From CAYTAU01 sp964442075 (lineage in GTDB: Bacteria > Bacteroidota > Bacteroidia > Bacteroidales > CAYTAU01), in the NCBI GenBank assembly GCA_964442075.1, contig CAYTWH010000027.1, forward strand, positions 1-50,050: a stretch of DNA of 50,050 nucleotides, in the 5' to 3' direction. The notes under the pieces were generated by a model. That model made no database searches. It was not told the origin of the DNA and was given only the letters and a program-made list of their open reading frames with translations. The translations under genes were made by a program, and so were the position numbers. Below, one piece after another: positions 34,645-43,470 of this stretch (position 1 is the first letter of the stretch; every line of letters starts with the position of its first letter).

Positions 34645-35409
34645 TTAATAATATTCTATCTCTCTTTCTATTATATATTTTGGTTTATCATCTTCAAATT
34701 CAATCTGTTTATTCCAATTTTCTTTATTATCGTATTCATACTTGTAGGTATATTTACTTAGTAGGATTCCATCAGAAGTATAACAGTTTTTCTCAATTGC
34801 ATTTCCCATATCGTCATACTTATAAGTATATTTTTTCTCGATGTTTCCATCTGAAGTAAATCTGCTATTTTCAACCCTATTCCCTTTTTCATCATATTTG
34901 TATGTGAATTTTTTAATAAGGCTTCCGTCAGAAATGTAACTGTTATCTTCAATTATATTTCCTTTATCATCATATTTATAAGTATATTTCTTATCCTGTT
35001 TTCCTTCTGGTGTATAACTGTTATCTTCAATTATGTTTCCTTCCTTGTCATTCTTGTATGTAATTTTTCTTATTAGAATATCTTCTGATGTAAATTGATT
35101 TTGTTCTATTCTATTCCCCGTGCTGTCATACTTGTAAATATATTTTTTATCAAGGCTTCCATCCGGATTATATCTGTTATCTTCAATTTTATTCCCCTTG
35201 TTACTATAACTATTATAATAATAAAGTCCTGCTTTTCCTTTTTTAATATCTCCAAGTTTTTCAAAAGCTTTATAAGAAAATTCACGAATTGATTTAATAT
35301 TTCCATTTAGGTTTAATTTTCTTAAATCATTTTTCTGTCCAAAAATAGTAGAACAGAAAACAATCATTAGATATAAAGTTAAGAAAAAAATTATTGTTTT
35401 TGTTTTCAT
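34645..35409 (-). CDS. Secreted protein with 26-residue YD-like repeats
   Basis: 254 residues with signal peptide (ends near 25, STIFGQKN). From about residue 65 to 225 it consists of tandem 26-residue repeats of the type YKYDDKGNIIEDNSY-TSDG (then SLIKKYT), six copies or so. This resembles Rhs/YD or MORN-like beta repeats, though too short to call a Rhs core. The end is IEREIEYY. No transmembrane segment. A carbohydrate- or surface-binding repeat protein is a guess. It lies between the direct repeats D1 and D2. Confidence 0.65.
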   Translation of the reverse strand: MKTKTIIFFLTLYLMIVFCSTIFGQKNDLRKLNLNGNIKSIREFSYKAFEKLGDIKKGKAGLYYYNSYSNKGNKIEDNRYNPDGSLDKKYIYKYDSTGNRIEQNQFTSEDILIRKITYKNDKEGNIIEDNSYTPEGKQDKKYTYKYDDKGNIIEDNSYISDGSLIKKFTYKYDEKGNRVENSRFTSDGNIEKKYTYKYDDMGNAIEKNCYTSDGILLSKYTYKYEYDNKENWNKQIEFEDDKPKYIIEREIEYY

Positions 35410-35432
35410 AAATGTTCTTTTTAATGTTGCAT

Positions 35433-35539
35433 AACAATTAGATAAACGTACAGGTGATGTTATTTTGCTTATAGCTACACCTTGTTTATTTATAGTAAAT
35501 TATTAAGCAAAAATAACAAAAAAACTTTTGTTTAGCAAT
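35433..35539. repeat. Direct repeat D2 (107 bp)
   Basis: Second copy of D1 (34470-34577). It fills the gap between the 26-residue-repeat gene and the stop of the prkA-like gene at 35544. Confidence 0.8.
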
Positions 35540-35543
35540 GTAA

Positions 35544-37832
35544 CTAATACTTTTCTACCAACTTTTTATCAATAACATAAATACTAATTTGCCTGGCGCT
35601 TTCTTTGTTGTAATTAAATTTCTTTTGAAGATTTGTTATAAGCAGTGTAACATCGCGTTTTAGGCGTTTGTCGTATTTTTCAAAACTTGGTGTGCTGTAT
35701 GCAATAATGGCTCGTCTAAAGTTCTCGTTATCGTAATAGGGGGCAAGGGCGTTTTCTTTAAGGTTTTTGGTATATTTATGAAAAAGGCTTTTGAACAATT
35801 CTGTTGTAGTTAGTTTTTTGCCTTTTACCTTTATATCCTGCGAAAGTGTATCGGTAATATATTCTGTTTGTATATCTTTTCTAAACGATTGGCGTTCTTT
35901 AATAGTGCTTGTTGTGCCCAAAAATATAGCTTCTATGTTTTTAAAATATTCTTCGTCAATATCAATAACATCGTTTGTATAATCGCATTTTACGGTATTG
36001 CCAATATCAAAATTAACGCAGTATATATAATTTTGAATATCTATTGATATTTGCTCTTCGTTGTAATAATACACACATTCTTTAACTTCTTGCAGCACGT
36101 TATAATCGTAAAGGTCTTCTATCGATTCTATAAAACCATCGGGTACATGTTTTATTATTTCGGGGTTTTTATTAAAAAATGTCATTAGCATATCCATAGT
36201 ATACATGTCTTCCGATTTTGCATGTTGCAGTAAAAACGAATTAAATATACTTAGCGATTTTCTGCCCGATAATCCTTTTCTGCCTTCATATTCCGATTCG
36301 GCAAGAATCTCTTTTCTTATTTGTCTGGTAAATCCTTTTGTGTCTTCTTCGGAAAGCCAATCGGGTATTTTGCCTGTGTAGATATCCATTTTTAAAAGCA
36401 AGAGATTTTCATCAACATATTTTTTATATTTTTCGTGACCTTCAATCCATTTTTTCATTGTTAATGAATCGGAATTCATTCTTGTTGATATTATTATTTT
36501 GGCAAAATTTTCTAAAACCATTGGCAAAAACCATTTTTCGAGCTTACTGCCAAATTTGTTTTTGTATATCGATACTTCTGCTCTATAATCAAGAACATAA
36601 GGTATATTTATATTTATTATTCTGTCCTGAAACGATTTTACATTCTGAAAATGTATTTTATCTTCGGGATTAACCAATCCTATAAATAGTGTAGAGATTT
36701 TTTCTTCAACAGTTTCCACTTTATGTATGCCGTCGCTAATAATTCCGTGCAATCCTTTTAAGCGAAGTATGTTGTTTTCTTTAATATCCATTAATGATAA
36801 TACTCCGTTGTTGGTATTTGCAAGGTCGGAGTATATGTATTTGATATTATCGGTTTTTAAAAGTTCGTTGATCGATTTTTGTATAGTAGGCTTTAAAATT
36901 GGCTTTACCATTCTTTCGTCTCCGGGGTTATAAACGCTTATGCCAATTCCAAACTGCCTGTTGAAACTCATTTTGCGGGCGTTTATCATGCTAAATACAA
37001 TAAGAGGGTCTCCAATTTTATCGAACAGGTGTTTGTAAATTGAATTACAAATACTGCAAGGTTCATCTTTTAAAACCCATTCGTATTCCCGTGAGTTGAA
37101 AATATGGTTTTCTATTACTTTATTTGATATTATTTCTCTAATAAATTGTTTTCTAAACGATTTAGGTATCTGTAATATTGGATGGTCGTGATTAGGACAG
37201 GCTATTTCCAGATATTTCTTCTTAGATGAATCTTCTACACTATATAGTTCTATTTCTTCTTTTATGTCGTCAATTGTTAGTTTTTCGTCGTCAATTTTAT
37301 TTATCAGGTCAATATCTAACCTCCATAAGGTTTCGTACATTGCACCCTGTTCGGTTTTTGAATATTCTTCGAGTTTAAATAACAGGTTTGTTAGAAATGT
37401 ACTTTTTCCACTTCCGGGAGGTCCTTCAAACAAATACATCCTGTTGTTCTGAACTCCTTTTTTAAAGCTTTCAACAAGATTCATAAATCTGTTTGCAAAC
37501 AAACGGTCGGCAAAAAACGGGTCGCTGCAGTTTTCCTGAAATAATTTTGAGCAATCGTATTCTACAAATCCTACATTATCGCCTGTATCTAAATATTCTT
37601 CGTGTCCATCATCAATGTAATAGTTTACCATATCGTAAAACATCTGAAAAATGTTTCTGAAGAAAAGCTCGGGTTTGTTAGATACTGTATATAAAAAATC
37701 GTTGAAAGAGAGTATATCTTGTTTTTCTTTATTCTGAATATCTTTGCTAATATTAATTAGTGCTTCAAGCCTTTTACCTCTATCTTCAATTTCGCCTAAT
37801 TTCTCAATATTCTTTTTTATGCTTTTAGCCAT
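35544..37832 (-). CDS. PrkA-type AAA+ ATPase/kinase, second paralogue
   Basis: 762 residues. Walker A GPPGSGKS at 137-144 (FEGPPGSGKSTFL). A conserved-looking cysteine/histidine set follows: CPNHDHP (212-218) and CSIC (259-262), spaced as a possible zinc site between P-loop and the rest of the ATPase. Then QFGIGISVYNPGDERMV and LKGLHGIISDGIHK typical of PrkA AAA domains, and a long helical C-terminal part. It differs strongly from the other PrkA-like protein in this operon. PrkA proteins are ATPase/Ser-kinases acting in stress and starvation responses with YeaH and SpoVR. It starts 1 base after the spoVR stop. Confidence 0.8.
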   Translation of the reverse strand: MAKSIKKNIEKLGEIEDRGKRLEALINISKDIQNKEKQDILSFNDFLYTVSNKPELFFRNIFQMFYDMVNYYIDDGHEEYLDTGDNVGFVEYDCSKLFQENCSDPFFADRLFANRFMNLVESFKKGVQNNRMYLFEGPPGSGKSTFLTNLLFKLEEYSKTEQGAMYETLWRLDIDLINKIDDEKLTIDDIKEEIELYSVEDSSKKKYLEIACPNHDHPILQIPKSFRKQFIREIISNKVIENHIFNSREYEWVLKDEPCSICNSIYKHLFDKIGDPLIVFSMINARKMSFNRQFGIGISVYNPGDERMVKPILKPTIQKSINELLKTDNIKYIYSDLANTNNGVLSLMDIKENNILRLKGLHGIISDGIHKVETVEEKISTLFIGLVNPEDKIHFQNVKSFQDRIININIPYVLDYRAEVSIYKNKFGSKLEKWFLPMVLENFAKIIISTRMNSDSLTMKKWIEGHEKYKKYVDENLLLLKMDIYTGKIPDWLSEEDTKGFTRQIRKEILAESEYEGRKGLSGRKSLSIFNSFLLQHAKSEDMYTMDMLMTFFNKNPEIIKHVPDGFIESIEDLYDYNVLQEVKECVYYYNEEQISIDIQNYIYCVNFDIGNTVKCDYTNDVIDIDEEYFKNIEAIFLGTTSTIKERQSFRKDIQTEYITDTLSQDIKVKGKKLTTTELFKSLFHKYTKNLKENALAPYYDNENFRRAIIAYSTPSFEKYDKRLKRDVTLLITNLQKKFNYNKESARQISIYVIDKKLVEKY

Positions 37833-37833
37833 C

Positions 37834-39435
37834 TTATATATTCTGTTTTGATAGTTTTTTATTTTTCATGGTATATAAAACCTTCTTGTATTCAAATTCC
37901 TGCTTTTTATCTGTTTCTTTTACTATTATTTCGGTGGTTTCGAGCTGAACCTGTTCTCCCCATAAAAATTCTATTCCAATCATTGTTTCAGGAATAAAAT
38001 CTTTAATTAATTGTTTCTTTTCAAATTTATGAACTAAGTAAATATTTTTATCGTTTGTTTTTTCGTGGTTAATAGATATAATAGGAGGGTGGTACTGCGA
38101 GTTTATAAGCATTTTTTTATAATCTTCGGCTTTTCTGCTTTTAATATAATATTGATAAACTCCTCTCTGTTTGTCAAGCTGTTTGCCTACGGTAAATAAA
38201 TTGTATTTGTCAACAAAATCCTGATCAACAAATGAATTTATAAGAGTAAAATCCGAAAAGTGTTTTCTTATTTCAAATATTGCATCTTTTCCTTTGCCTG
38301 TATTTTTGTTGTATGCTTTTCTTTCATCAATGTTTTGAATTTTCTGAAAATCGAAGCTTAATTTTCCTTCGTTTGCAAGGTCTTCAATGTTTTGAATTAA
38401 ACGTAATCCAATAGCGTAAGGGTTTAACCCAATTCTGCGTATAGAAGTTACTCCTGCATTAAGTTTTGCATATCCCGATTCGTGTCCTTTTATTCGTTTA
38501 TCTTTTCTAAAAAGTTCGTCGTGCCAATAGCTTGCCCAGCCTTCGTTTATGGTTTTGGTTCTTATTTGTGGCTGAAAATACAATGATGTATTTCTTACTA
38601 TATTTAAAACAGATTTCATCCACGAATTCTCATCTTTGTTAAGAAATGGAGAGTTTTCGCTAATAAATTCCACTATATCTTCATACCCATCTTTATCATC
38701 ATCAGAATATTTTTGATATTTAGCCTGAAATTCAGGATACCTTGTTTTAACATCAGAAAAAAATAATGTTTCACCCATTTCATGATTTTTCAATAAAAAT
38801 GAGTTGTATTTATTAATTTCTTTGTAAAGTTCAATATCACTTACTCCAACAATTTTCTGAAGGAATACATCAAAGTAAAAATCAAGTTTTTCTGACGGGT
38901 TAATATTTTTGGGATAATTTATTTTAGCAAGCTGATGAAAGTATCCAACAAGATTATCAATACTACGGCTAAATTCAATAATATAATCAAGCCATCTGCC
39001 ATATTCGCTTCTTAAATTTGCAATTAATCTTTTATCGGCAAGTGCTTGTCCTACAAAATCGTTATTCCATGTATTTTCAAACATTCTGTTGTTCTGGAAA
39101 AAATCAATATGGGCAAGTACATGATAAAATATCATTATATTCATCCAGTCAGGATTATTATCGTTATAGAAAGATATGGCAGGTCTTGAGTTTATTACTG
39201 TTTCGTAAGGATTTGAAGGATATAGTTTGTATTTACCGTGTCCTTTCAATACATCAACATCTTGTACCCAGTAATCGTACAGAGTAGGTATCATTACTTT
39301 TGGGGAAAGGTTAAGCATATCCTGATTTGTAACAATATACTCAAGTGTTTCGTCTTCGAATGCAAGTCCAGCATCACGTGCTATGACTTTACACTCTTCC
39401 ATTATTTTTTTGGTATGTTGACTTATTAATTCCAT
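37834..39435 (-). CDS. SpoVR family protein
   Basis: 533 residues, usual SpoVR size. Family blocks: EECKVIARDAGLAFEDETLEYIV near the start, MNIMIFYHVLAHIDFFQNN (about 95-113), NEGWASYWHDELF and RRIGLNPYAIGLRLIQNIEDL in the second half. SpoVR proteins work with PrkA and YeaH in stress or stationary phase; the molecular activity is not settled. The name comes from Bacillus sporulation but the family is widespread in non-spore-formers, so no sporulation is implied. Stop and start are 4 and 1 bases from its neighbours: one operon. Confidence 0.95.
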   Translation of the reverse strand: MELISQHTKKIMEECKVIARDAGLAFEDETLEYIVTNQDMLNLSPKVMIPTLYDYWVQDVDVLKGHGKYKLYPSNPYETVINSRPAISFYNDNNPDWMNIMIFYHVLAHIDFFQNNRMFENTWNNDFVGQALADKRLIANLRSEYGRWLDYIIEFSRSIDNLVGYFHQLAKINYPKNINPSEKLDFYFDVFLQKIVGVSDIELYKEINKYNSFLLKNHEMGETLFFSDVKTRYPEFQAKYQKYSDDDKDGYEDIVEFISENSPFLNKDENSWMKSVLNIVRNTSLYFQPQIRTKTINEGWASYWHDELFRKDKRIKGHESGYAKLNAGVTSIRRIGLNPYAIGLRLIQNIEDLANEGKLSFDFQKIQNIDERKAYNKNTGKGKDAIFEIRKHFSDFTLINSFVDQDFVDKYNLFTVGKQLDKQRGVYQYYIKSRKAEDYKKMLINSQYHPPIISINHEKTNDKNIYLVHKFEKKQLIKDFIPETMIGIEFLWGEQVQLETTEIIVKETDKKQEFEYKKVLYTMKNKKLSKQNI

Positions 39436-39439
39436 TTAA

Positions 39440-40816
39440 CTATTCACTTACTAGTTTTTTTATTCCTTCTATAATTCTTTCTTCCGATACTCCACTTGCA
39501 GAAAAAGCATCCATTTTAATTAAGTCGGCTTGTTCTGTTAATAGTTTAGATTTTTCAATAGTTCCTTCTACAGTTGTGCTTTTATCTGATGATGTCCATG
39601 AGTTTTTTGCTACAGTTATACCTAACCTGTTTATTGATTGTAGAGATATTTTAATTTCATCAGTAAGTTCTTTACCATCACTATCCCAATCGTCTCCATC
39701 GGTGCCGTAAAAAATGTAAATATTGTAATCTTTAGCTAGTTGTTCATCTTCAATTATTTTATTTACAAGTTTAAAAGCAGGAGCAACCTTTGTCCCACCT
39801 GCAACCATTGAACTATAATAGGTGTAAAAATCTTTAACTTCTTTTGCATCTGTATCGTGCAAAATAAATCTGGTTTCTAAATTGTTTTGATATTGATACA
39901 TTAACCAACTGTAAATTAGCAAATGTTGTGTTGAAATTGCTTCTGTTGGGTCGCCTTGCATTGAACCTGAATAATCCCTTACAAAAAATACAACTGCCTG
40001 ATTATCGAAATCTTTCTCTCGTGACAATATTCTGAATACCTGATCTTGTGGGCTTAATAAAAGATTTTCACTTTCAAAGGGTTCTGTTCCATTAATATTA
40101 CCTAGTAGAATATTTGTTTTAATTATTCTTCTTAGGGTAGCTTTTTTGTCTAATACTTGTCCAAAACCACGGTTTCTGTCGGTAAGGTCGTAAACGTATT
40201 TTGTCATGCTACGTTTTTTGCCTTTATCTTTAATATTAGGCAATTCAAATTTTTCGGTAAGTATTTTACCAAGGTCAAAAGCTTTTGATGTAACATCGTG
40301 GCTTGCTCCATTTCCTTCTCCGGCACCTTCTCCTTCGCCTTCTCCTGGTTCCGGTTGTGCTTGTTGTTCTCCAACAACTTCTCCTTCTTCTCCTTCTCCT
40401 GCACCACCTGTTTCTCCATCGTCTTCTTCTGTAACAGAATCGTCGTGGTAGAATTTAGATTCATTAGTGGTAGGGACAATAACAACTTTAGCTTTATCGC
40501 CTTTTCCGGGTTTTATAAGTTTTCCAATTCTTATCTTTCTCGGAAAACCATCTTTTTCTCTTTGTTTGTCGTGTTCTAATAATTCATCAAGAGATTTTAA
40601 TGCAATATTATAAAGGTCTTTAGGTATTTTTATGTTTTGTAATACTTCAAGGTCGTTAAAATCGTATAATCCTAAATAAGTATCTTTATATTGTGTTTGA
40701 ACATTAAACTCATTTTCTTTACAGAGTTTCAACTCTTGCTCAATAATGAATTTCTGCTCTTTGGTCAGTTTTTTCTTTAAAATTTCCTTAAATAATATTT
40801 CGTACCTTGATGTCAT
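39440..40816 (-). CDS. YeaH/DUF444 family protein with VWA-like domain
   Basis: 458 residues. N-terminal helical part (about 1-100), a long Glu/Gly-rich low-complexity linker at about 130-171, then the DUF444 core with a MIDAS-like motif DYSGSMQ (281-287) and later FYGTDGDDWDSDG. The core resembles a von Willebrand factor A domain that binds a metal through DxSxS. YeaH is found next to PrkA and SpoVR in many bacteria. The linker is longer and more acidic than in most relatives I know. It starts 4 bases before spoVR's end and follows the four-helix-bundle insert. Confidence 0.9.
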   Translation of the reverse strand: MTSRYEILFKEILKKKLTKEQKFIIEQELKLCKENEFNVQTQYKDTYLGLYDFNDLEVLQNIKIPKDLYNIALKSLDELLEHDKQREKDGFPRKIRIGKLIKPGKGDKAKVVIVPTTNESKFYHDDSVTEEDDGETGGAGEGEEGEVVGEQQAQPEPGEGEGEGAGEGNGASHDVTSKAFDLGKILTEKFELPNIKDKGKKRSMTKYVYDLTDRNRGFGQVLDKKATLRRIIKTNILLGNINGTEPFESENLLLSPQDQVFRILSREKDFDNQAVVFFVRDYSGSMQGDPTEAISTQHLLIYSWLMYQYQNNLETRFILHDTDAKEVKDFYTYYSSMVAGGTKVAPAFKLVNKIIEDEQLAKDYNIYIFYGTDGDDWDSDGKELTDEIKISLQSINRLGITVAKNSWTSSDKSTTVEGTIEKSKLLTEQADLIKMDAFSASGVSEERIIEGIKKLVSE

Positions 40817-40876
40817 AGGGTATTATTTTTCAAATCAATTATTTGTAACTTGTTCTCAAACTATATAATTTAAATG

Positions 40877-40915
40877 ACTAAAATATTTAAAATTCAAAAT
40901 ACTTAAAATTTAAAA
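40877..40915. repeat. AT-rich repeat, left flank of four-helix-bundle gene
   Basis: Two tandem units of about 17 bases (AAAATATTTAAAATTC, then AAAATACTTAAAATTTA), preceded by AATGACTAAA. The reverse complement of the second unit is found on the other side of the gene (AAATTTTAAGTATTTT, 41308-41323), so the gene is bracketed by inverted repeats. Confidence 0.7.
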
Positions 40916-40923
40916 ACGATTAG

Positions 40924-41304
40924 CTAAACTTTGGTATTACTAGCAATTGATGTGAAAATTGCAAGTAATTCACCTGATTCATTATATTCTGATTTAATTT
41001 CTTCTTCTTTTAACCATTTAACCTCAATGATAATTTCAAGCCAATATTGAGTTTCACTTGCTTCACTTTCACAAATTTTTATTTTATTTCTAAAATCAGC
41101 TTTACTTCTTGCACGATTAGCTTCACGATAATTTGCACCTACACTTGTGCCTGCTTTTGTAATTTGATTTTTTACGACTCTTCCTTCAGGAGTATTTGGC
41201 AATTTTAATGACAAACGAATTATTTGTACAGCAAAATTTTTAGTTCTTTTTTCAAGAGATTTTCCAAATTCCTTAGGATTATAATTATTTTGAATTTTAG
41301 TCAT
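40924..41304 (-). CDS. Four helix bundle protein (23S rRNA intervening-sequence protein family)
   Basis: 126 residues. The family blocks are present: KTKN-like NFAVQIIRLSLKLPN, then VKNQITKAGTSVGANYREANRARSKADFRNKI and ICESEASETQYWLEII. The family forms helical-bundle oligomers and occurs in 23S rRNA intervening sequences and as stand-alone genes in Bacteroidota; some members are accessory proteins of diversity-generating retroelements (Avd), but no reverse transcriptase or variable repeat is visible here. It interrupts the prkA-yeaH-spoVR operon, and AT-rich inverted repeats flank it. The start ATG lies inside one repeat unit, so insertion as a unit is likely. Confidence 0.88.
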   Translation of the reverse strand: MTKIQNNYNPKEFGKSLEKRTKNFAVQIIRLSLKLPNTPEGRVVKNQITKAGTSVGANYREANRARSKADFRNKIKICESEASETQYWLEIIIEVKWLKEEEIKSEYNESGELLAIFTSIASNTKV

Positions 41305-41348
41305 TTCAAATTTTAAGTATTTTAAATTATTTTCAAACTTTAAGTATT
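41304..41348. repeat. AT-rich repeat, right flank of four-helix-bundle gene
   Basis: Two units: TTTCAAATTTTAAGTATTTT (41304-41323) and TTTCAAACTTTAAGTATT (41331-41348). They are direct copies of each other and inverted relative to the left flank (40877-40915). The gene's first codons (ATGACTAAAATT on the minus strand) have a similar pattern. Confidence 0.7.
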
Positions 41349-41349
41349 C

Positions 41350-43431
41350 CTAATTAGCATCATCTTGTGTACAGAAATACTCTATTGTTTTTTGAGCACA
41401 AGTAGAGCAATAGTTGAGTTTTTTCACCATTGTTTCAACCATTCTGTTATAAAGTTTTTGATTTTCTTCGTTTGTACGGTTTGATAATGCGCCAACAAGG
41501 CTACCGGCGCCTGCAATATCAGATTTTAATCGTACATCGGTAACAGCTTTTACAAGATCGTTGTTATCCATAAAATTATAATTCGGGTCTTTCATCATTT
41601 TCTGACCGTAAATCTTAGTAATTGTTGTACGATAACTTTGTTGTTGCTCAACAGTTTTTAATCCAAGGCGTTCTTCTACGCTTTTAATAAATGATTCATC
41701 AATTTTTAATGGTACAAGCTTACCTGTTTGCGGATCTTTGTATGTCCATATCTTATCAGTGCCAAGATTTTTAGCATCAACTCCAATAATCATGTTAACA
41801 TAATTCATAACGTCTTTTTCAACGGCATTTGGTTCGTCCATATATGCATTAAAAATAGTTGTCATAATATTTTTTCTATGTAATCCTTTTGCAATTTTAA
41901 GATCGTTAAGGAATTTTGTTCTGTCGGCCGGTTCGTGTACATAATCGAGTATTACACTTTCTATTGCAACAAACACATCGCCTGCATACATGCACTTACC
42001 TTCTTGTGTGCTCGATTTTTCAAGTAATATTTGTATTGAACGTCCAAGATTTCTATGTCCGAGACCTTTTTGTCCAAATCTCTTTGTAACATCAGGTTCG
42101 CGATTAAGTTCGTCAATTACTTCGCTTAATGTTTTTATGCTTTTTTCCCCGGCAACTTCTCCTGCAGAAAGTTTCATCATTTCAACAGGTGTAAGTTTAT
42201 CAGACAAAGGCATTCTTGATAATATCATAGAAGCAGATATAGAATAGTTTAAATTAGGGTCTATATGTAATTTCTCTCCGGTAAAAGTTGTTTTGTCTAA
42301 ACTTCCTATTGAATACCCAGTTAATTCTTCCTGAAGTCTGAAATTCGTATTATGAGACATATAAGTAAGTCTGCAACGGTCAACAATGGGTGCTTGTTCT
42401 TTTTCTTCGATAAAGCGAGAAAACTCTGAATTATTACTTGTTGCAATAATTAGTGTGTCTAATGGCCATTTAAAACCTTCAACTTCAACAGTACGGTTTT
42501 GAATTACTCCAAGATAAACCTGTACAAGGTCTTTTTTATTTTTGAAAATTTCATCGGCAAAATGTATTCCACCACCGGCAACTCTTGCCAATGCGCCACG
42601 TCTTAAATCAAAACGATAAGGGTTATCAGTATCAGTAATATGCAATAGTCTTGAAATTGATTCTTCACCAAGAAGGTCTACTGCTGATGATGTAATTTTA
42701 TCTTTAGCTGCATATTTACCTGTAAGTGTACCTCGCGATTCACTTACCGGTACAGGAATAATATCAATAAATTCAAGAACTTTTTTAATATCTCCATCAC
42801 AGTAATTTCTTATTTGGTCAAATATATAATACGAGCAAGCTCCAATTGTGCGATAATTGTTATAAAGTTTATCAATGTCTTTATCTTTTGCTCCAAGTTT
42901 TTTAATAAATTCAATCCCTTTTTCTTTTTCATCAAAAAGATTCATGGCAAGTATCATTGGATCTTCGTAAGTTTGAGATTCAATAGTTTTAATTTTGCCA
43001 TATCCACCAATTTTATCCAATCCTGTAAATTTGAAAGTATATCTTCTGTTTTCGGGTAGAGCAACAAATTCGCGATATTTTTTACTTAAAAAATCGACAA
43101 AGAAAGTTTTTCCGTTTCCAGGTTCGCCAATTAAAACAAAAGCCATTTCGGAAGAAGAACCACCCTCGGCAGCATCTTTAACAAAAGAAACAAAACTGTT
43201 TATTTCATCAAACATACCGATAATATGTTTTTTCCCTTCGCGAAAAACTTTAAAATCGTAAGTAGTTCTACCGTTAACTATTACTTTTTCAATTTTATTC
43301 TCTCCATCAAGTATCATACGGGATACTGATTGAAAAACATTTTCAAATTTTCTTTTACCCGAAATTACATTTTCAACATGAATTTCAAGACTACTCTTTG
43401 TTTTAGATTTAGTTATCGCTTTTTGAGCCAT
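41350..43431 (-). CDS. prkA: PrkA family serine protein kinase / AAA+ ATPase
   Basis: 693 residues. Walker A GEPGNGKT at 102-109 (LIGEPGNGKTFF). Then SESRGTLTGKYAAKDK, LRRGALARVAGGGIHFADEIFKNKK and VQNRTV-like VIQNRTVEVEGFKWPLDTLIIATSN, the usual PrkA AAA blocks; the C-terminal third has the PrkA kinase-like region (TKRFGQKGLGHRNLGRSIQIL). The C-terminus ends in NYCSTCAQKTIEYFC, a Cys-rich tail. The protein acts in the cytoplasm in stress or starvation responses. First gene of the operon; a nested palindrome lies in its leader. Confidence 0.92.
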   Translation of the reverse strand: MAQKAITKSKTKSSLEIHVENVISGKRKFENVFQSVSRMILDGENKIEKVIVNGRTTYDFKVFREGKKHIIGMFDEINSFVSFVKDAAEGGSSSEMAFVLIGEPGNGKTFFVDFLSKKYREFVALPENRRYTFKFTGLDKIGGYGKIKTIESQTYEDPMILAMNLFDEKEKGIEFIKKLGAKDKDIDKLYNNYRTIGACSYYIFDQIRNYCDGDIKKVLEFIDIIPVPVSESRGTLTGKYAAKDKITSSAVDLLGEESISRLLHITDTDNPYRFDLRRGALARVAGGGIHFADEIFKNKKDLVQVYLGVIQNRTVEVEGFKWPLDTLIIATSNNSEFSRFIEEKEQAPIVDRCRLTYMSHNTNFRLQEELTGYSIGSLDKTTFTGEKLHIDPNLNYSISASMILSRMPLSDKLTPVEMMKLSAGEVAGEKSIKTLSEVIDELNREPDVTKRFGQKGLGHRNLGRSIQILLEKSSTQEGKCMYAGDVFVAIESVILDYVHEPADRTKFLNDLKIAKGLHRKNIMTTIFNAYMDEPNAVEKDVMNYVNMIIGVDAKNLGTDKIWTYKDPQTGKLVPLKIDESFIKSVEERLGLKTVEQQQSYRTTITKIYGQKMMKDPNYNFMDNNDLVKAVTDVRLKSDIAGAGSLVGALSNRTNEENQKLYNRMVETMVKKLNYCSTCAQKTIEYFCTQDDAN

Positions 43432-43470
43432 TGATATATACCTCCAATATTATGAAACTGTTTAAAGTTA

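Noticed and set aside
34645..35409. Rhs toxin or polymorphic toxin
   Set aside because: Only 254 residues with about six short repeats, no toxin domain and no immunity gene.
31696..35543. A true integron with attC sites
   Set aside because: The border sequences lack a clear pair of RYYYAAC/GTTRRRY core sites with the expected folding, and no integrase is present. The finding is kept only as a recurrent border.
15583..39435. Sporulation genes (SpoIIE, SpoVR names)
   Set aside because: Both families are widespread in non-spore-formers, and every other gene points to a Gram-negative Bacteroidota cell.
40924..41304. Diversity-generating retroelement accessory protein (Avd)
   Set aside because: No reverse transcriptase, template repeat or variable repeat is near; the gene is a stand-alone four-helix-bundle protein.
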